Below, one piece after another: positions 25,209-37,400 of a stretch of 64,000 nucleotides of DNA (positions within the stretch are counted from its first letter, which is position 1; each line of letters begins with the position of its first letter). This DNA comes from Dactylorhiza incarnata. Taxonomy: Eukaryota; Streptophyta; Magnoliopsida; Asparagales; Orchidaceae. The position numbers were made by a program, and so were the translations under genes. The stretch covers positions 9,238,001 through 9,302,000 of the forward strand of contig JAWHQI010000064.1 in assembly GCA_033032865.1 (NCBI GenBank). Direction: 5' to 3'. The notes below the pieces were generated by a model. It saw nothing but the letters and a program-made list of their open reading frames with translations. It was not told the origin of the DNA and did no database searches.

Positions 25209-26311
25209 TGTTGGAACATGGTCTTCCGCATCTCCTAGGTTTGAGAATAACAAATTCTATGTGTATTTGATCTTGTGTGTTTAAGTGTGCAGGAAACAAT
25301 GTCACATGACTCAAGGATAACATAAGAAGGTTGCCCCCAAGTTTGAAACAAGAATTCCAACATGTCCACTATCGTCGGTGATAGCACTTAGCGCGGGTGC
25401 TAGCTCTGATTATGCAAGTTCAGACGGCAAGTATAGAAGGTGATAGCGCCAGGCGGTAGCGGATAGCGCAGGCGGTAGCGCGGAGCACAAGAGGAATTTT
25501 GGAAAGGTTTCCTTGGAATAAAGATACGCACGCGAAAAATGTTTCCTAAATTAGGATAGCGGCGTCGGTAGCGCTAGCACAGGCACTTGCTCCAAGGCTA
25601 TAAAAAGGAGTCCCCTTCTCTCGTTTTCAACACACATCCTAGAGAGAGGTCCAGTGCCAAAATTTCAGAGCCTTATTCTGTCGAGAGTTGATCTCCCACC
25701 AAAAGCTTAGAGATTTTCTGAAGGAGGACTTCGTCGCGCTATATCTGAAGGGCGATCGCTTCAACCTTGCTTATTCTACAGCGATCTCTCATCTCCGACT
25801 TCAGAAGTTTATTAGAGGGAGTTTTTAATATTGTGGTTGTTATTTTATTTCATATCTTTTGTAACCGTTTAGAGAATTCGCCTCGTGTTGGCGACTAGGT
25901 CTGGGTAAGACTTAGGGTAGAAATTCGTCTCGTGTTGGCGACTAGGTCTAGGGTGTAGATCTATGGGGTGCTCGAGGCCATATCCGGGAAAGGATTGGCT
26001 AGAGCGGCTTGAGGCCGTATCCGGGGAAGGATAGGCTAAAGCCACCGGTTCGTGGGGATACGAGTCGGGATAGAAAACGAAAAAGTATTTTTATTATTCG
26101 CCTTTGATTTCTAGCGTTATAAGAAATCAAGTTTTGTAATCCTTCATTTCATATTAATAAAAACATGTCTCTATTTTATTTTGATTGATTTGCTTGATTT
26201 CTCTCTTTTTAATCTCTTATTATTTCAAGTATATCAAAATATAACTTAAGTTTTTAAAACCCTTATTCACCCCCCCCCCCCCTCTCCTCTAAGGGCGCCA
26301 CAGATCCAACA
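25209..26311 (+). repeat. E 3' LTR
   Basis: 1103 bp, TGTTGGAACATGG...CAGATCCAACA. A TATA box (CTATAAAAAGG) lies at 25598-25608. GC-rich dyads of the GATAGCGCCAGGCGGTAGC type at 25375-25580 lie immediately upstream. A run of about 14 C lies at 26269-26282. The leader carries the AAGGATAGGCTAAAGCC blocks shared (in reverse) with A and B, so the three are one Sirevirus clade. CGACTAGGTCT units recur at about 25891 and 25940. Confidence 0.9.
25375..25580. repeat. E LTR palindromic dyads in U3
   Basis: Variants of TAGCGCCAGGCGGTAGCG and AGCACTTAGCGCGGGTGCT occur at 25380-25405, 25440-25480 and 25556-25590, ending about 10-20 bp before the TATA box. Confidence 0.78.
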
Positions 26312-29083
26312 TCCTTCTCCTACCTAAATGAGAATGACAAATCAGTGGTAATCATGGGAAATGGAGAAAGCTCTATCATAGAAGGGAAGGGCTTTGTAGC
26401 TGTGAAATTAAATACTAGTGTGACAAAACTCATTCACAATGTCCAGTATGTGTCGGAACTCACCCAAAATCTGCTAAACATTAGACAATTGTTAAGCAAA
26501 GGCCATAAGATTTTGTTTGATGAAGAAGAATGCAAGATCTACAAAAATAACCAGCTAGTAGCAACTTCCAAAATGGCAAGGAGCAAAGTTTTCCCAGTAA
26601 ACCTCAATCAAAGCATCAACATTGAGTGTCTTAGTAATCAAGCACAAATAGCAAAAGGTGTTGATGAAGCATTCCTATGGCATGCCAGGTATGGGCATCT
26701 TAACTTTAAAAACTTATCAAAACTAAGCAGTTTGGTAGAGGGAATACCAAAATTACAAGACAACAGAACTGTTTGTGAAACCTGTGCATTAAACAAGATT
26801 CACAAACAAAGCTTCCCCCACCAAACTCAATGGCAAGCAATAAAACCATTAGAATTAATTCATGTTGATATCTGGGGGCCTTCTTCCACACCTACTTGGA
26901 TGGGGAAAATATATTATTTGATGTTTATAGGCGACAAGAGTAGAATGATATCGATTTATTTTTACATCAAAAATCTGAAGCATTCCACAAATTTCTGGAA
27001 TTTAAATCCTATGTAGAAAAACAAATGGGACTCATGATCACAGGACTATGAACTGACAGAGGTGGGGAGTTCACCAGCTCTGAATTTACTACTTACTGTT
27101 AATCTGAAGGCATAAAAAGACAATTAACAGTCCCCAAAAATTCCCACCATAATGGTATTGTAAAGAGAAAGAATAGAACTTTGGTAGAGATGGGAAGAAG
27201 CATGCTACAATATATGAAATTACTAAAGAAATTCTGGGGAGAGGCAATGAATACAACCGTATATATTTTAAATAGTAGCTCCACAAAAGCTCTTAAAAAT
27301 TACACCCATTATGAGGTTTGGTATAACAAAAAACCCATCGTAAAACATACTAGAGTGTTTGGAGGCATTGTATATACCTTTTTACCAAAGGAGTCTAGGG
27401 ATAAACTTGATCAAAAGGGGGAAAACTCATAATGGTTGGATATAGTCATGAATCCAAAGGGTACAGATTTTTCAATCCAATCGGCAAGAAGATAATTATC
27501 AATAGAGATGTTATATACAATGAATAAGGAACCTTCTGCTGGGATACACCTTTGGATCGGTATAACATTCAAGCAGAACCTTTGGAGGTTGAGGTTGAAG
27601 CCACATATGATTGTGAGGCATCACGACCTTCCAGTCCAATGGAAATTCCACATTAGCCTTCAGCATTCAGTCCAGACTCATCATCTCCAAAGAGGTTCTG
27701 TTCCATCTCAGACATGTATAATTCTCGGAATATAGCTTTTCTCTGCAGAGAACCCATAAGTTATGTCGAAGCCATAAAAATCCAAAATGGGTTATAGCAA
27801 TGACTAAGGAAATGCAAATGATCCACAAAAACCAAACCTGGGAGTTGGTTTCAAAACCCCCAAACAAGGGGATCATCGGCCTCTAGTGGGAATATAAAAT
27901 CAAACTAGATGACAAGGACCATGTTCAAAAATACAAAGCACGATTGGTGGCAAAATGATACTCACAGAAGCCTGGAGTAAACTACACAGGAACATTCTCG
28001 CATGTTGTAAGAATGGAAACAATAAGAGCACTTCTTGCTCATGCCGCTCTAAACAACCTGCAAGTGCACCAATTAGATGTAAAATCCACTTTCCTAAATG
28101 GAGAACATCAAGAAGAAATATTAGTCCAGCAACCAGAAGGATATGTTGTAGAAGGAGAGGAAGAGAAAATATGCAAACTTAAGAAGACCCTATACGGATT
28201 ACATAGGCACCTCGCGCCCGGTATTCCAAGATCAACCAATTTCTTTGCATCAATCAATTTATCAAAAGCTCAAATGATCCAGCTCTATATATACAAAGGC
28301 ACGTTGATGATTACCTTCTGGTATGTATCTATGTGGATGACATTCTTGTGATTGGCACAATTGCAGCTCTCATACATGAATTCAAAAAAGGAATGATGTC
28401 AGTATTTGAGATGAGCGACATGGACATCATGAGATATTTCCTTGGATTGCAAGTGTACCAGCAATCGGGAAAAATTCATCAATCAATACAAGTACATCAT
28501 CGAGCTGCTAGAAAAATTTGGGATGAAAGACTGCAATCCATCCTCTACACCTATGTCTACTAGAGATAAATTAATAAGAAATGAAGAAGATAAGAAAGCG
28601 GATGAAGAAATTTATCGAAGCATTGTTGGATCCTTGATGTTTCTAACCAACACAAGACCTGATATTGAGCTTGCAGTTAGCCTAGCTTCAAAATTCATAA
28701 GCAATCCTTCCATAATCCATATGAAAGCAGTAAAAAGAATACTAAGATACCTCCAGGGAACCAAAGACTCTGGTTTGCTCTACTTAAGAAAAGAAGGAGA
28801 AGAAGGTAAGAAGCTAATAGGATACTCTGACAGCGACTGGGCAGGTTGTCCAGAAGATCGCAAGAGTGCTGGAGGGATCGTGTTCCAGCTAGGTCAAACC
28901 ACCATTTCTTGGAGCTCTCGCAAGCAGAAAAGCACAGCCCTCTCCTCTGCGGAAGCAGAATACATCGTCATAGGAGAAGCGGCTAAAGAAGCCATATTGC
29001 TAAGAAGACTAATAGAAGAAATAAGAGAAGATAATGAGACGACTGAGCTAAAAGTGGATGCATTCCGACAAGGGCTCAGGAAA
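26312..29083 (+). pseudogene. F: decayed copia pol (integrase, RT, RNase H)
   Basis: Residual Ty1/copia pol in several frames. Segment 26345-27016 has the GAG-pre-integrase region (LWHARYGHLNF, CETCALNKIHKQ) and the first core Asp (HVDIWGP). About 27050-27430 carries TDRGGEF and NGIVKRKNRTLVEM; the catalytic Glu of the usual VERKN motif is Lys here. RT follows at 27880-28440 with QLDVKSTFLNGE, a damaged [10 protein letters not shown] motif, then YVSMWMTFL and, in another frame, VDDILVIG. RNase H (28442-29089) has TRPDIELAVS, YSDSDWAGC and SSAEAEYI but lacks its C-terminal third. Gag, protease and the 5' LTR are off-window beyond E. No lineage assigned. Confidence 0.85.
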
Positions 29084-29312
29084 TGTTAGAAATATCGATT
29101 TTAAATGTATTGCTCTCATTTCTACTGTAATCTAGAAGCTTCCCATTTTGCCAACTATAAGCATTAAATGCTATAAATCTAGAAGTATTTGAGTATGGGT
29201 ATAAATACATGTACTTTGTACAACTTTTTATGTTATAAGAAAGAAAGGAAACATTCTATCTTCTTCATTCATGTTTTTCTCCGAAGGATCCATTTGTATT
29301 CTCACAAGAACA
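29084..29312 (+). repeat. F: candidate 3' LTR
   Basis: 229 bp from TGTTAGAAATATCG to CACAAGAACA, giving TGTT..AACA ends and an internal TATA box (GTATAAATAC near 29200). It follows the truncated RNase H directly. No second copy is in the window, so the call rests on ends and position only. Confidence 0.45.
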
Positions 29313-30340
29313 ATGGGATTAATTCTCTCAATTTCTAGCCGCCCACCGACTTGTATATAACTAGCGGCGCCCATGTCGTCAATGTGCTAAAATTCAAGAA
29401 GTCGCTTTTGATTGTGATTTTAGGTCTATAGGCGGTGTTCGGTGATACTCATGTCTGTGGAGGCGGTGGTTGTAGCTGGTGGTGCAATTAGGGCTCTGTT
29501 TGGGGGGACTTATAGGTGGTGGTGGCGGTGGCAGGTGGTGGCAATGTCTATATTTACTTATTAAGTTTGTTCATCATAATAAATATCATGTATTATATCT
29601 TTTATTATTCATCAAAACCGTATATAACTTAGTTATTACCATAATTATGAAGATATAGATTCGATTTATTATTTTCTCTTAAACATATCTAAAAAAACTT
29701 AAATAATTTCATGACGAATAAATCTGTTGCGAATTGAAAGCTATCATGGCCGATGATTTATTTAAAATATTAACAACTTGATTATTTTATATTTATTATA
29801 ATAATAATCTAATGAATATTAAGAAAATTACAGCTCCATTATTGAAACGAAAGGTGGGTGAGGGTGAGAGAAACCGATTAAACAATGTTGACACGTGGCT
29901 CGCAAAAATTGAACCTATCGAGTTCGCGTACGCAGGTGTAAGATCCGATAAATAATAACGCAGGTGATAGCGCCGCATGTTTATTCTTTGTCCAATTGCA
30001 CATAAAATAATAACTTATTATACGCCATAATATTCCATTAATTATCGCGGCCATGGTACGCAGTCTTCTCGAGCAATTTTTTGGTATACTCCACGTTATT
30101 TTCGTCGTGCGTACAACGTACCATAAAGATGATGAGTCGAGCGTACAACGTACCAACAAGTCCCATCTTCTCAAATTTGAACAATTTTATTTTATTTTTA
30201 TTTTTATCGTTATTATGGAGTTTTACATATAATTTTCTTTTGCTTATTTTGAAATAATAATGAAATTTTAATGATTTCTAGCAAGCTTATATGTGTGACA
30301 TCAAATGTGATGAGCCACGTTTATTATATATGATAGTTTT
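29313..30340. other. Unassigned AT-rich intergenic DNA
   Basis: No supported gene. It contains a GGT/GGC-rich stretch at about 29465-29545, a pair of GCGTACAACGTACCA direct repeats at 30109-30123 and 30138-30152, and one GATAGCGCC half-dyad near 29963. I see nothing else. Confidence 0.6.
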
Positions 30341-30359
30341 AAGTAAGGCCCTTATTAGT

Positions 30360-30410
30360 AACCACTCCCCTTCTATATGGACCTCCCCACTTCATGGATG
30401 GATAAAGATC
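30360..30410 (+). pseudogene. RNase H domain of non-LTR type, left fragment
   Basis: The last codons before element G read ..SIWTSPLHGWIK. Across the G insertion this joins in frame with INFDGA at 56416, giving the GWxKINFDGA opening of the plant RNase H (RVT_3) domain found in LINE polyproteins and derived RNase H-like proteins. Sequence further left is AT-rich and unrelated, so the fragment may be a 5'-truncated LINE or an exon edge. Confidence 0.6.
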
Positions 30411-30556
30411 TGATACGGTGCTCGAAGCATCCCGTGTGGTCGTCTAGTTTAGAACGGTCTGCATGTTGCCCCCAGCAGGGGTATTTATATGGCGTAACCA
30501 TAAATCTTCGACGACCCGTTATGGACCCGATACGATATATACATATATCATTAACA
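30411..30556 (-). repeat. G 3' LTR (146 bp) with polypurine tract
   Basis: On the element strand TGTTAATGATA...CCGTATCA, aligning without length change to 56270-56415. It contains a TATA box (CATATAAATAC on the minus strand, about 30481-30491). The polypurine tract GAAGGAGAA abuts it at 30557-30565. Confidence 0.82.
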
Positions 30557-30565
30557 TTCTCCTTC

Positions 30566-30903
30566 ATATTTATATAAAAGGTATCACATAACAGATTAAA
30601 CTCAAATAAGCAGATAACGACAGAATTGAATTTATTCTGAAATATAAATATGTGTTTTAGATAATCTAAACTCAAACCAGAGTCCTAAATATAAAGGAAA
30701 ATAACTGAAAAACTCAAAAGCAAATAACTGATCTTCAGTTTATTCAAACATCAGATCGTCATTGTTTAGGTCGAAATCAACTTTCTCTCCTTCATACCCT
30801 TTTTGATCGGCAAACAATTGCAACAAGAATGTCATGAGATTAAACTCTATGAATTCAAACATCTGCTATTAAAATAAATTGATTAGTTCTAACAAATAAG
30901 AAC
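30566..30903 (-). other. G: 3' non-coding spacer, left part
   Basis: AT-rich, no ORF. The right part of this spacer resumes at 43738 after nested J. Bases 30784-30908 are duplicated at 31959-32083 (see J 3' LTR). Confidence 0.6.
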
Positions 30904-30908
30904 GTAAT

Positions 30909-33514
30909 TGTTGCGGGTCGCTCGGGTGCTTTGGTAGACCGGTCGAATTGAACCACCTTAATTAGCTCGGAAGCGAACCGAGCGCGCAAACAGTCAATTA
31001 AAGATTCGTTGAATACACTGAGACTTTTTAACGTGGAAAACCCGGAAAGGGTAAAAAATCACGCGGTCGGGGCTGTGCCGACCAAACTTCCACTATCTTC
31101 TGGGGGGTTACAATTAGAGGCTTAGAACTCGAGCGCGACAGACCGCTGCTCATTACAATAATAGAGAGAGAGAGAGTTCCGAAGGTGACAGACCACCTCC
31201 AGAAAAACTAAGTCTTTTTCCTTCTGAGAATGTTGGAGAACAAAAGTGAGATACTCTGGAGAACAAAAGTGAGAATGCTGAGTCGCCTTTCGGGACGAAG
31301 GAAATCTTCAAGTCCACGAAGGAGATCTTCAAGCGCGGAAGGAGAATTCCGCGAAAGTCTGCAAGAAGCTCTCCCGGATCCAGAAGGCAAGGTCCTTTGA
31401 AATGAAGCCTTGGGTCTCCTTTATAGCTTTGGCCGGGGGTAGCCCGGTAATTTCGCCGTTGTAACCACCGTAACCACCTGGCGGACGAATCATGTTTTCC
31501 GGTTCGGAGCACACGGATCGCCAATTTTCATAAATGACCATCTTGCCCTTCGGGCAGTGCGAGTAGTGCGGGTAGTTCGGGCAGTTCGGGCAGTTCGGGC
31601 AGTTTCGTTGGAGGCAAAAAAGGCGACAAGCTATTCCTGAAATCTGAGAAACTAGAAAGACAAAAAGTGAGCATGCTAGAAAGACAAAATCTGAGCATGC
31701 TAGAAAGACAAAATGTGAGCACGCTAGAAAGACAAAAAGTGAGCGTGCCTGAAATGTGAAAGTGCTCTGAGCGCGTAACGAACGGAGAATTGCTCCGAGC
31801 GGAGTCCGGAGCCCGAAAAACGGGCGGCGAGCCGGAAGAGGGGGGACTCACCCCAACCTTGCTACGGGGGAGAGCAGTTCGACTGCACCTAAAGGCGGAT
31901 GCGGCCCGGCCGCACCCGAGGGAGGGGCGCGGCTTTGCTTGGCTGCACCCCAAGGGGGTCTCTCCATCATACCCCTTTTTATCTGCAAACAATTACAACA
32001 AGAATGTCATGAGATTAAACTCTATGAATTCAAACATCTGCTATTAAAACAAAGTGATTAGTTCTAACAAATAAGAACGTAATTGTTGCGGGTCGCTCAG
32101 GTGCTTTGGTAGACCGGTCGAATTGAACCACCTTAGCTCGGAAGCGAACCGAGCGCGCAAACAGTCAATTAAAGATTCGTTGAATACACTGAGACTTTTT
32201 AACGTGGAAAACCCGGAAATGGTAAAAAACCACGCGGTCGAGGCTGTGCCGACCAAACTTCCACTATCTTCTGGGGGGTTACAATTAGAGGCTTAGAACT
32301 CGAGCGCGACAGGCCGCTGCTCGTTACAATAATAGAGAGAGAGAGAGAGAGAGTTCCGAAGGTGACAGACCACCTCCAGAAAAACTAAGTCTTTTTCCTT
32401 CTGAGAATGTTGGAGAACAAAAGTGAGATACTCCGGAGAACAAAAGTGAGAATGCTGAGTCACCTTTCGGGACGAAGGAAATCTTCAAGTCCACGAAGGA
32501 GATCTTCAAGCGCCGAAGGAGAATTCCATGAAAGTCTGCAAGAAGCTCTCCCGGGTTCAGAAGGCAATGTCCTTTGAAATGAAGCCTTGGGGCTCCTTTT
32601 ATAGCTTTGGCCGGGGGTAGCCCGGTAATTTCGCCGTTGTAACCACCGTAACCACCTGGCGAACGAATCATGTTTTCCGGTTCGGAGCACACGGATCGCC
32701 ATTTTTCGTAAATGACCATCTTGCCCTTCGGGCAGTTCGGGCAGTTTCGTTGGAGGCAAAAAAGGCGACAAGCTGTTCCTGAAATCTGAGAAACTGGAAA
32801 GACAAAAAGTGAGCATGCTAGAAAGACAAAATGTGAGTACGCTTGAAAGACAAAATATGAGCACGCTAGAAAGATAAAAAGTGAGCGTGCCCGAAATGTG
32901 AAAGTGCTCTGAGCGCGCTCAGGAGTGTTCTGAGCGCGTAACGAACGGGGAATTGCTCCGAGCGGAGTCCGGAGGCCGAAAAATGGGCGGCGAGCCGGAA
33001 GAGGGGGGACTCACCCCAACCTTGCTACGGGGGAGAGTGGTTCGACCGCACCTAAAGGCGGATGCGGCGCGGCCGCACCCGAGGGAGGGGCGCGGCTTTG
33101 CTTGGCCGCACCCCAAGGGGGTGCGACTTGGCCGCACCCCACATGGGGTGCGGCTTGGCCGCACCCCACATGGGGTGCGGCTTGGCCGCAGCCCTCATGG
33201 GGTGCGGCATGGCCGCACCCCTCATGGGGTGCGGCTTGGCCGCAGCCCTCATGGGGTGCGGTTTGGCCCAACCCCCCACTATGGGGGGTGCGGTTATTCG
33301 CACCCCACTAGTGGGGTGCTGGCTAATTGCACCCCAATAGTGGGGTTCGGCCACGGCGGGGCGCGACGTGCGTTTCGTGCGTATTTGCGCGTTGGCGGCG
33401 GAAATGGCGGCTTCAGTTTCTTCAACTTGGGCGATCATGCGTTGACCGTTGACCCCACCTCCTGTTGTGGAGTTTTTCCTAGACGCACCCCAAGGCCTCT
33501 AAGGATCTGTAACA
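30909..33514 (-). repeat. J 3' LTR with 1175-bp tandem duplication
   Basis: A complete 3' LTR copy is at 32084-33514 (1431 bp). Before it stands a truncated copy (30909 to about 31958). The duplicated unit, 30784-31958 and again from 31959, includes 125 bp of flanking G sequence plus GTAAT plus about 1050 bp of LTR. Both junctions share TCTCTCC. The duplication therefore arose after J inserted, not by retrotransposition. TATA boxes (CTATAAAAGG, minus strand) at about 31418-31426 and 32595-32604. Confidence 0.85.
33060..33345. repeat. J 3' LTR palindrome array
   Basis: Head-to-tail 28-bp units with perfect 10+2+10 dyads (CCGCACCCCA CA TGGGGTGCGG) and variants with CAGCCC or CCCTCA at the centre. 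About six units, then related CACCCCACTAGTGGGGTG dyads to 33345. The long overlapping frames on both strands are by-products of this 28-bp repetition. Confidence 0.88.
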
Positions 33515-34279
33515 TAAGCCCCCCAAACCTGCGGAGTCCGGACTTCTGCGCGGAGGAGTTCGGAGGTTTCGATTTTTCTGTGGCGACTTTGATCATTGCT
33601 TTCTTTGCGGTGCCTTGGGTAGGAATTGCTGTCGGAGGGTGTTCATACTTTGAGATTGTTGCTGGCTTGCTATTTAGCGTTGACACCCGAACCGCTTGAT
33701 GGCCTTTTACAAGATAACGGATGAGTCTGCGCGGTTTCGAGACTACGGGTTTTTCATAATAATAATAAGAAATTAGTTTGCGCGAGTCTGAGCTCGCGAC
33801 TTTAATATAATATAGACTTGGCCGGTGAATAGTGGGTGTATTCAAACCGGGGGAGAACGTAAGGGGGGCAGGCCCCTACGACGCCGGGACTTGACGGCGG
33901 AGGAGAAGGGCGAACCTTCAATCGACGTCGGTGCAAAATCCCCGGGGTAGGGCCCCAAAGCGGCCTGTGAATAGTTGGTGTATTCAAACCAGGAGCGAAC
34001 GTAAGGGGGCAGGCCCCTACGACGCCGGAACTCTACGGCGGAGGAGAAGGGCGAGCCTTCAATCGACGGCGGTGCGAAGTTCCTAGGGCAGGGCCCCGAG
34101 ATGGCCGGTGAATAGCTGGTGTATTCAAACCGGGGGCGAACGTAAGGGGGGCAGGCCCCTACGACGCCGAGACTCTACGACGAAGGAGAAGGGCGAACCT
34201 TCAATCGACGGTGGTGCGAAGTCCCCGGGGCAGGGCCCCGAAATAAAGATCTTTCTTAATTGAATATAGATGGCAAAGC

Positions 34280-34310
<31 letters not shown>

Positions 34311-34455
34311 GTAAAAAGTCGTTTTGCGCATAGTTTTTGCAATACAAGATAAGTTCGCACGAGTCTGAGCTCGTGGCTTTGCATACAATACATAATATAA
34401 GATAAGTTTGCACGAGTCTGAGCTCGCGACTTTCTACGTGATAGAAGACTTGATG
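33515..34455 (-). repeat. J 3' region with three 141-bp tandem repeats and an AT microsatellite
   Basis: Between integrase and LTR are three direct repeats of about 141 bp (33820-33961, 33962-34102, 34103-34242), each with GTGTATTCAAACC and AACGTAAGGGGG. Three copies of a hairpin-prone GAGTCTGAGCTCGCGACTT block lie at about 33784, 34361 and 34412. A (TA)n run occupies 34279-34307. Tandem subrepeats 3' of pol are typical of Tat elements. The polypurine tract is weakly visible at 33515-33525 (TAAGCCCCCC on plus). Confidence 0.8.
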
Positions 34456-37400
34456 TTACTGATAGAAGCGGCGCAGGTTCTGGGTGTTCCAGGTGCGTGG
34501 TAGAGTCTTTCCTTCCGCTGTTCTGAGTCTGTATGTTCCGGGTTGTACGACTGCAGTGACAACGTACGGACCTTCCCAAGTGGGTGAGAGTTTATCTCCT
34601 TGGGGGCCCTTTCCGGCCGCCTCGATGCTGCGTAGGACGAGATCTCCTACATTGATTGGTCTGGGCTTCACCCTTCTGTCATAGAGTCGGGCTACACGCC
34701 TTTGGTAAGCGGCGGCACGCTGGGCGGCGGCGTCCTGGACTTCGGGGATTAGGTTGAGGTTTTCCCGAAGCAGCCCGTCATTCTTGCTGGGATCGAAGGT
34801 TAGCACTCGAGTGCTCGGAATACCGATGTCGATGGGGATGACAGCTTCAGTACCGTAACAAAGGTTATATGGCGTCTCTCCTATGGGAGTCCTCTCTGGT
34901 ATTCGATATGCCCATAGTACGTTTGGGAGTGCGTCCACCCATTGTCCCCCAGCTTCTTCCAGGCGCGTCTTAAACCCTTTGAGGATGGTGCGGTTCATAA
35001 CTTCTACTTGCCCGTTGGTTTGCAGATGTGCTACGGCAGTATGACGAAGGTTGATCTTCAGGTCCTCGCACATCTTAGTGAAGGACTTCCCGGTGAACTG
35101 AGTGCCGTTGTCGGCAATGATTGTTGCTGGGATACCGAAGCGGCAGACGATGTTCTTCCAGACAAATTGTTTAGCGTTCTCTTCTGTGATTTTGGCTAGG
35201 GGCTCCGCTTCAATCCACTTGGTGAAGTAATCGATGGCTAGGATGATGAACTTCCTCTGCCCGGAAGCTAGAGGTAGGGGGCCGAGGAGGTCGATTCCCC
35301 ATTGCGCGAATGGCCACGCACTTTGGAGTGTGGAGAGCTTGACCGGGGGCTGATGAGGCACGTTGGCATGCAGCTGACAGCTCCTGCATTTTTGGACCAG
35401 CTCGGCTGCGTCCCTCTTCATTGTTGGCCAATAGAAGCCTTGGCGTAGTATCTTTTGTGCCAATGCCTTTCTGCCTAGGTGCTCTCCGCAGACTCCCCCG
35501 TGCACTTCTTTGAGGGCGTAGTCTGACTCGCCCGCCGGTAGGCATTTTAGATATGGTCCTGAGAACGCCCGCTTGTAGAGCTCCCCGTCCACGATAGTGA
35601 ATGATGCCGCCCGCATCCGTAATCTTCGCGCTTCTAGGCGGTCTTCAGGGAGGTGTCCGTGCTCGAGGTAAGCTCGTAAAGGGGTCATCTAGGATGACTC
35701 TTCCTGGTGGATGGTTGCGATCTCCCACAGCCCTTGAATACTCGGAATCACGATCTCTTCTATTTGGCGTCTTCGAGACTGGTAGCTGGAGGACGAAGTG
35801 GCGAGCTTGGATAGAGCAACTGCCCTGGAATTCTGCTCTCGGGGAATGTGTAGAATTTGATATGACGGGATCTTCTGGAGGAGCAGTTTTGCGAATGCGA
35901 GGTACTTCGCCATCTGGTCGCTCTTGGCCTCGTAGTCTCCTTCGACTTGTGAAACTACGAGCTGAGAGTCTGCGTAGATCGTTAGGTTCTCTGCTTTGCA
36001 ATCGATGGCGAGTCGGAGAGCGGCGATCAGCGCCTCGTATTCTGCAATGTTGTTTGTCGCGGGGAATTTTAACCGGAGGCCATAATCCAAGGTGACCTCA
36101 TTAGGACTTATGAGGAGCAGTCCCGCTCCGGCCCCTTCAGCTCCTGAGGCACCGTCGATATAGAGAGTCCAACGGGGGCTAGTGGTGTCTTCGACAGGAG
36201 CTGCTTCTGGTGGGATGGTGTACTCTACAACAAAGTCGGCGAGTACTTGTGACTTGATATCTGGTCGAGGCAGGAATTGGATGTCAAACTCGCCGAATTC
36301 TACGGCCCACTTCACTAGTCTTCCTGAGACTTCTGGTTTCTGGAGGATTGCTCGTAACGGGAGGTGAGTCAACACTTTCACTGTATGAGCCTAGAAGTAG
36401 GGCCGAAGCTTCCTGGCGGAGAAGACGAGGGCCAAGGTTGTCTTGTCCGCTTCTGAGTATCTGGTTTTGGTGTCAGTGAGGACCTTGCTGAGGTAGTAGA
36501 CTGGTCGTTGCACCCCTCCTTCGTCCTTCACGAGTATCAAGCTGAGAGCCGTAGGTGAGACTGCTAGGTACAAGAACAGAGTTTCTCCGGGGACGGGTTT
36601 TGATAGAAGCGGTGGAGAAGCCAGGTACTGTTTGAGAAGTTTGAAGGCCGCCTGGCACTCGTCAGTCCACTGGAACCCAGAGTGGCGTGCTCCCCGAAGA
36701 ATTTTGAAGAAAGGGAGGTACTTGTCTCCTTTTCGCGACAAGAAACGAGATAACGCGGCGATCCTCCCATTCAAACGTTGCACTTCCTTAATTGAACGAG
36801 GTGGTGACATATCCTCCAACGCCTTGATCTTCTCGGGGTTGGCCTCAATCCCCCGATGGGTTACCATGAAACCCATGAACTTTCCCACCGTCACACCAAA
36901 TGCGCATTTGCTGGGGTTGAGCCGCATCTGGAAGCGACGGAGAAGCTGAAAGCACTTTCCCAAGTCTTTCAAGTGGTCACAACGGTGGACGCTTTTGACT
37001 AACATGTCATCCACGTATTCCTCCATCGTTTCTCCAATGAGGTTCTTGAAGACCTTGTTCATCAGTCTCTGATAGGTGGCTCCGGCATTCTTAAGGCCGA
37101 ACGACATCACTTTGTAGCAGTAGACTCCTCTGTCGGTGAGGAAGGCGGTATGTTCCTCGTCCGCGGGATTCATCCTTATCTGGTTGTAGCTGGAATAAGC
37201 ATCCATGAAGCTAAGTAGCTCGTGGCCGGCCGTCGCGTCGACAAGCTGGTCAATCATCGGGAGGGGGAAGCTATCTTTTGGGCATGCCTGGTTCAGGTTG
37301 CTGTAGTCGACGCACATTCTCCACTTCCCCGAGGCCTTTTTTACCATGACCACGTTGGCGAGCCACGTGGGGTATTCCGCTTCGCGTATGAATCGTGCCT

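Larger units (their letters stand above)
1..26311 (+). mobile_element. Sirevirus-type copia element E, 3' portion (interrupted)
   Basis: Only the 3' end is in the window: the internal region downstream of pol (1-1605, resuming 24665-25208) and the 3' LTR (25209-26311). The AT-rich part matches, on the opposite strand, the 3' non-coding regions of elements A (about 3436-5200) and B (15920-17742); for example the block at 540-660 is the reverse complement of 17090-17210. Element A lies inside it, flanked by ATTAC at 1606-1610 and 24660-24664. No coding sequence of E remains in view. E sits inside copia element F, whose pol resumes right after the E LTR. The 5' LTR and left TSD are off-window, so integrity cannot be judged. 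Confidence 0.8.
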
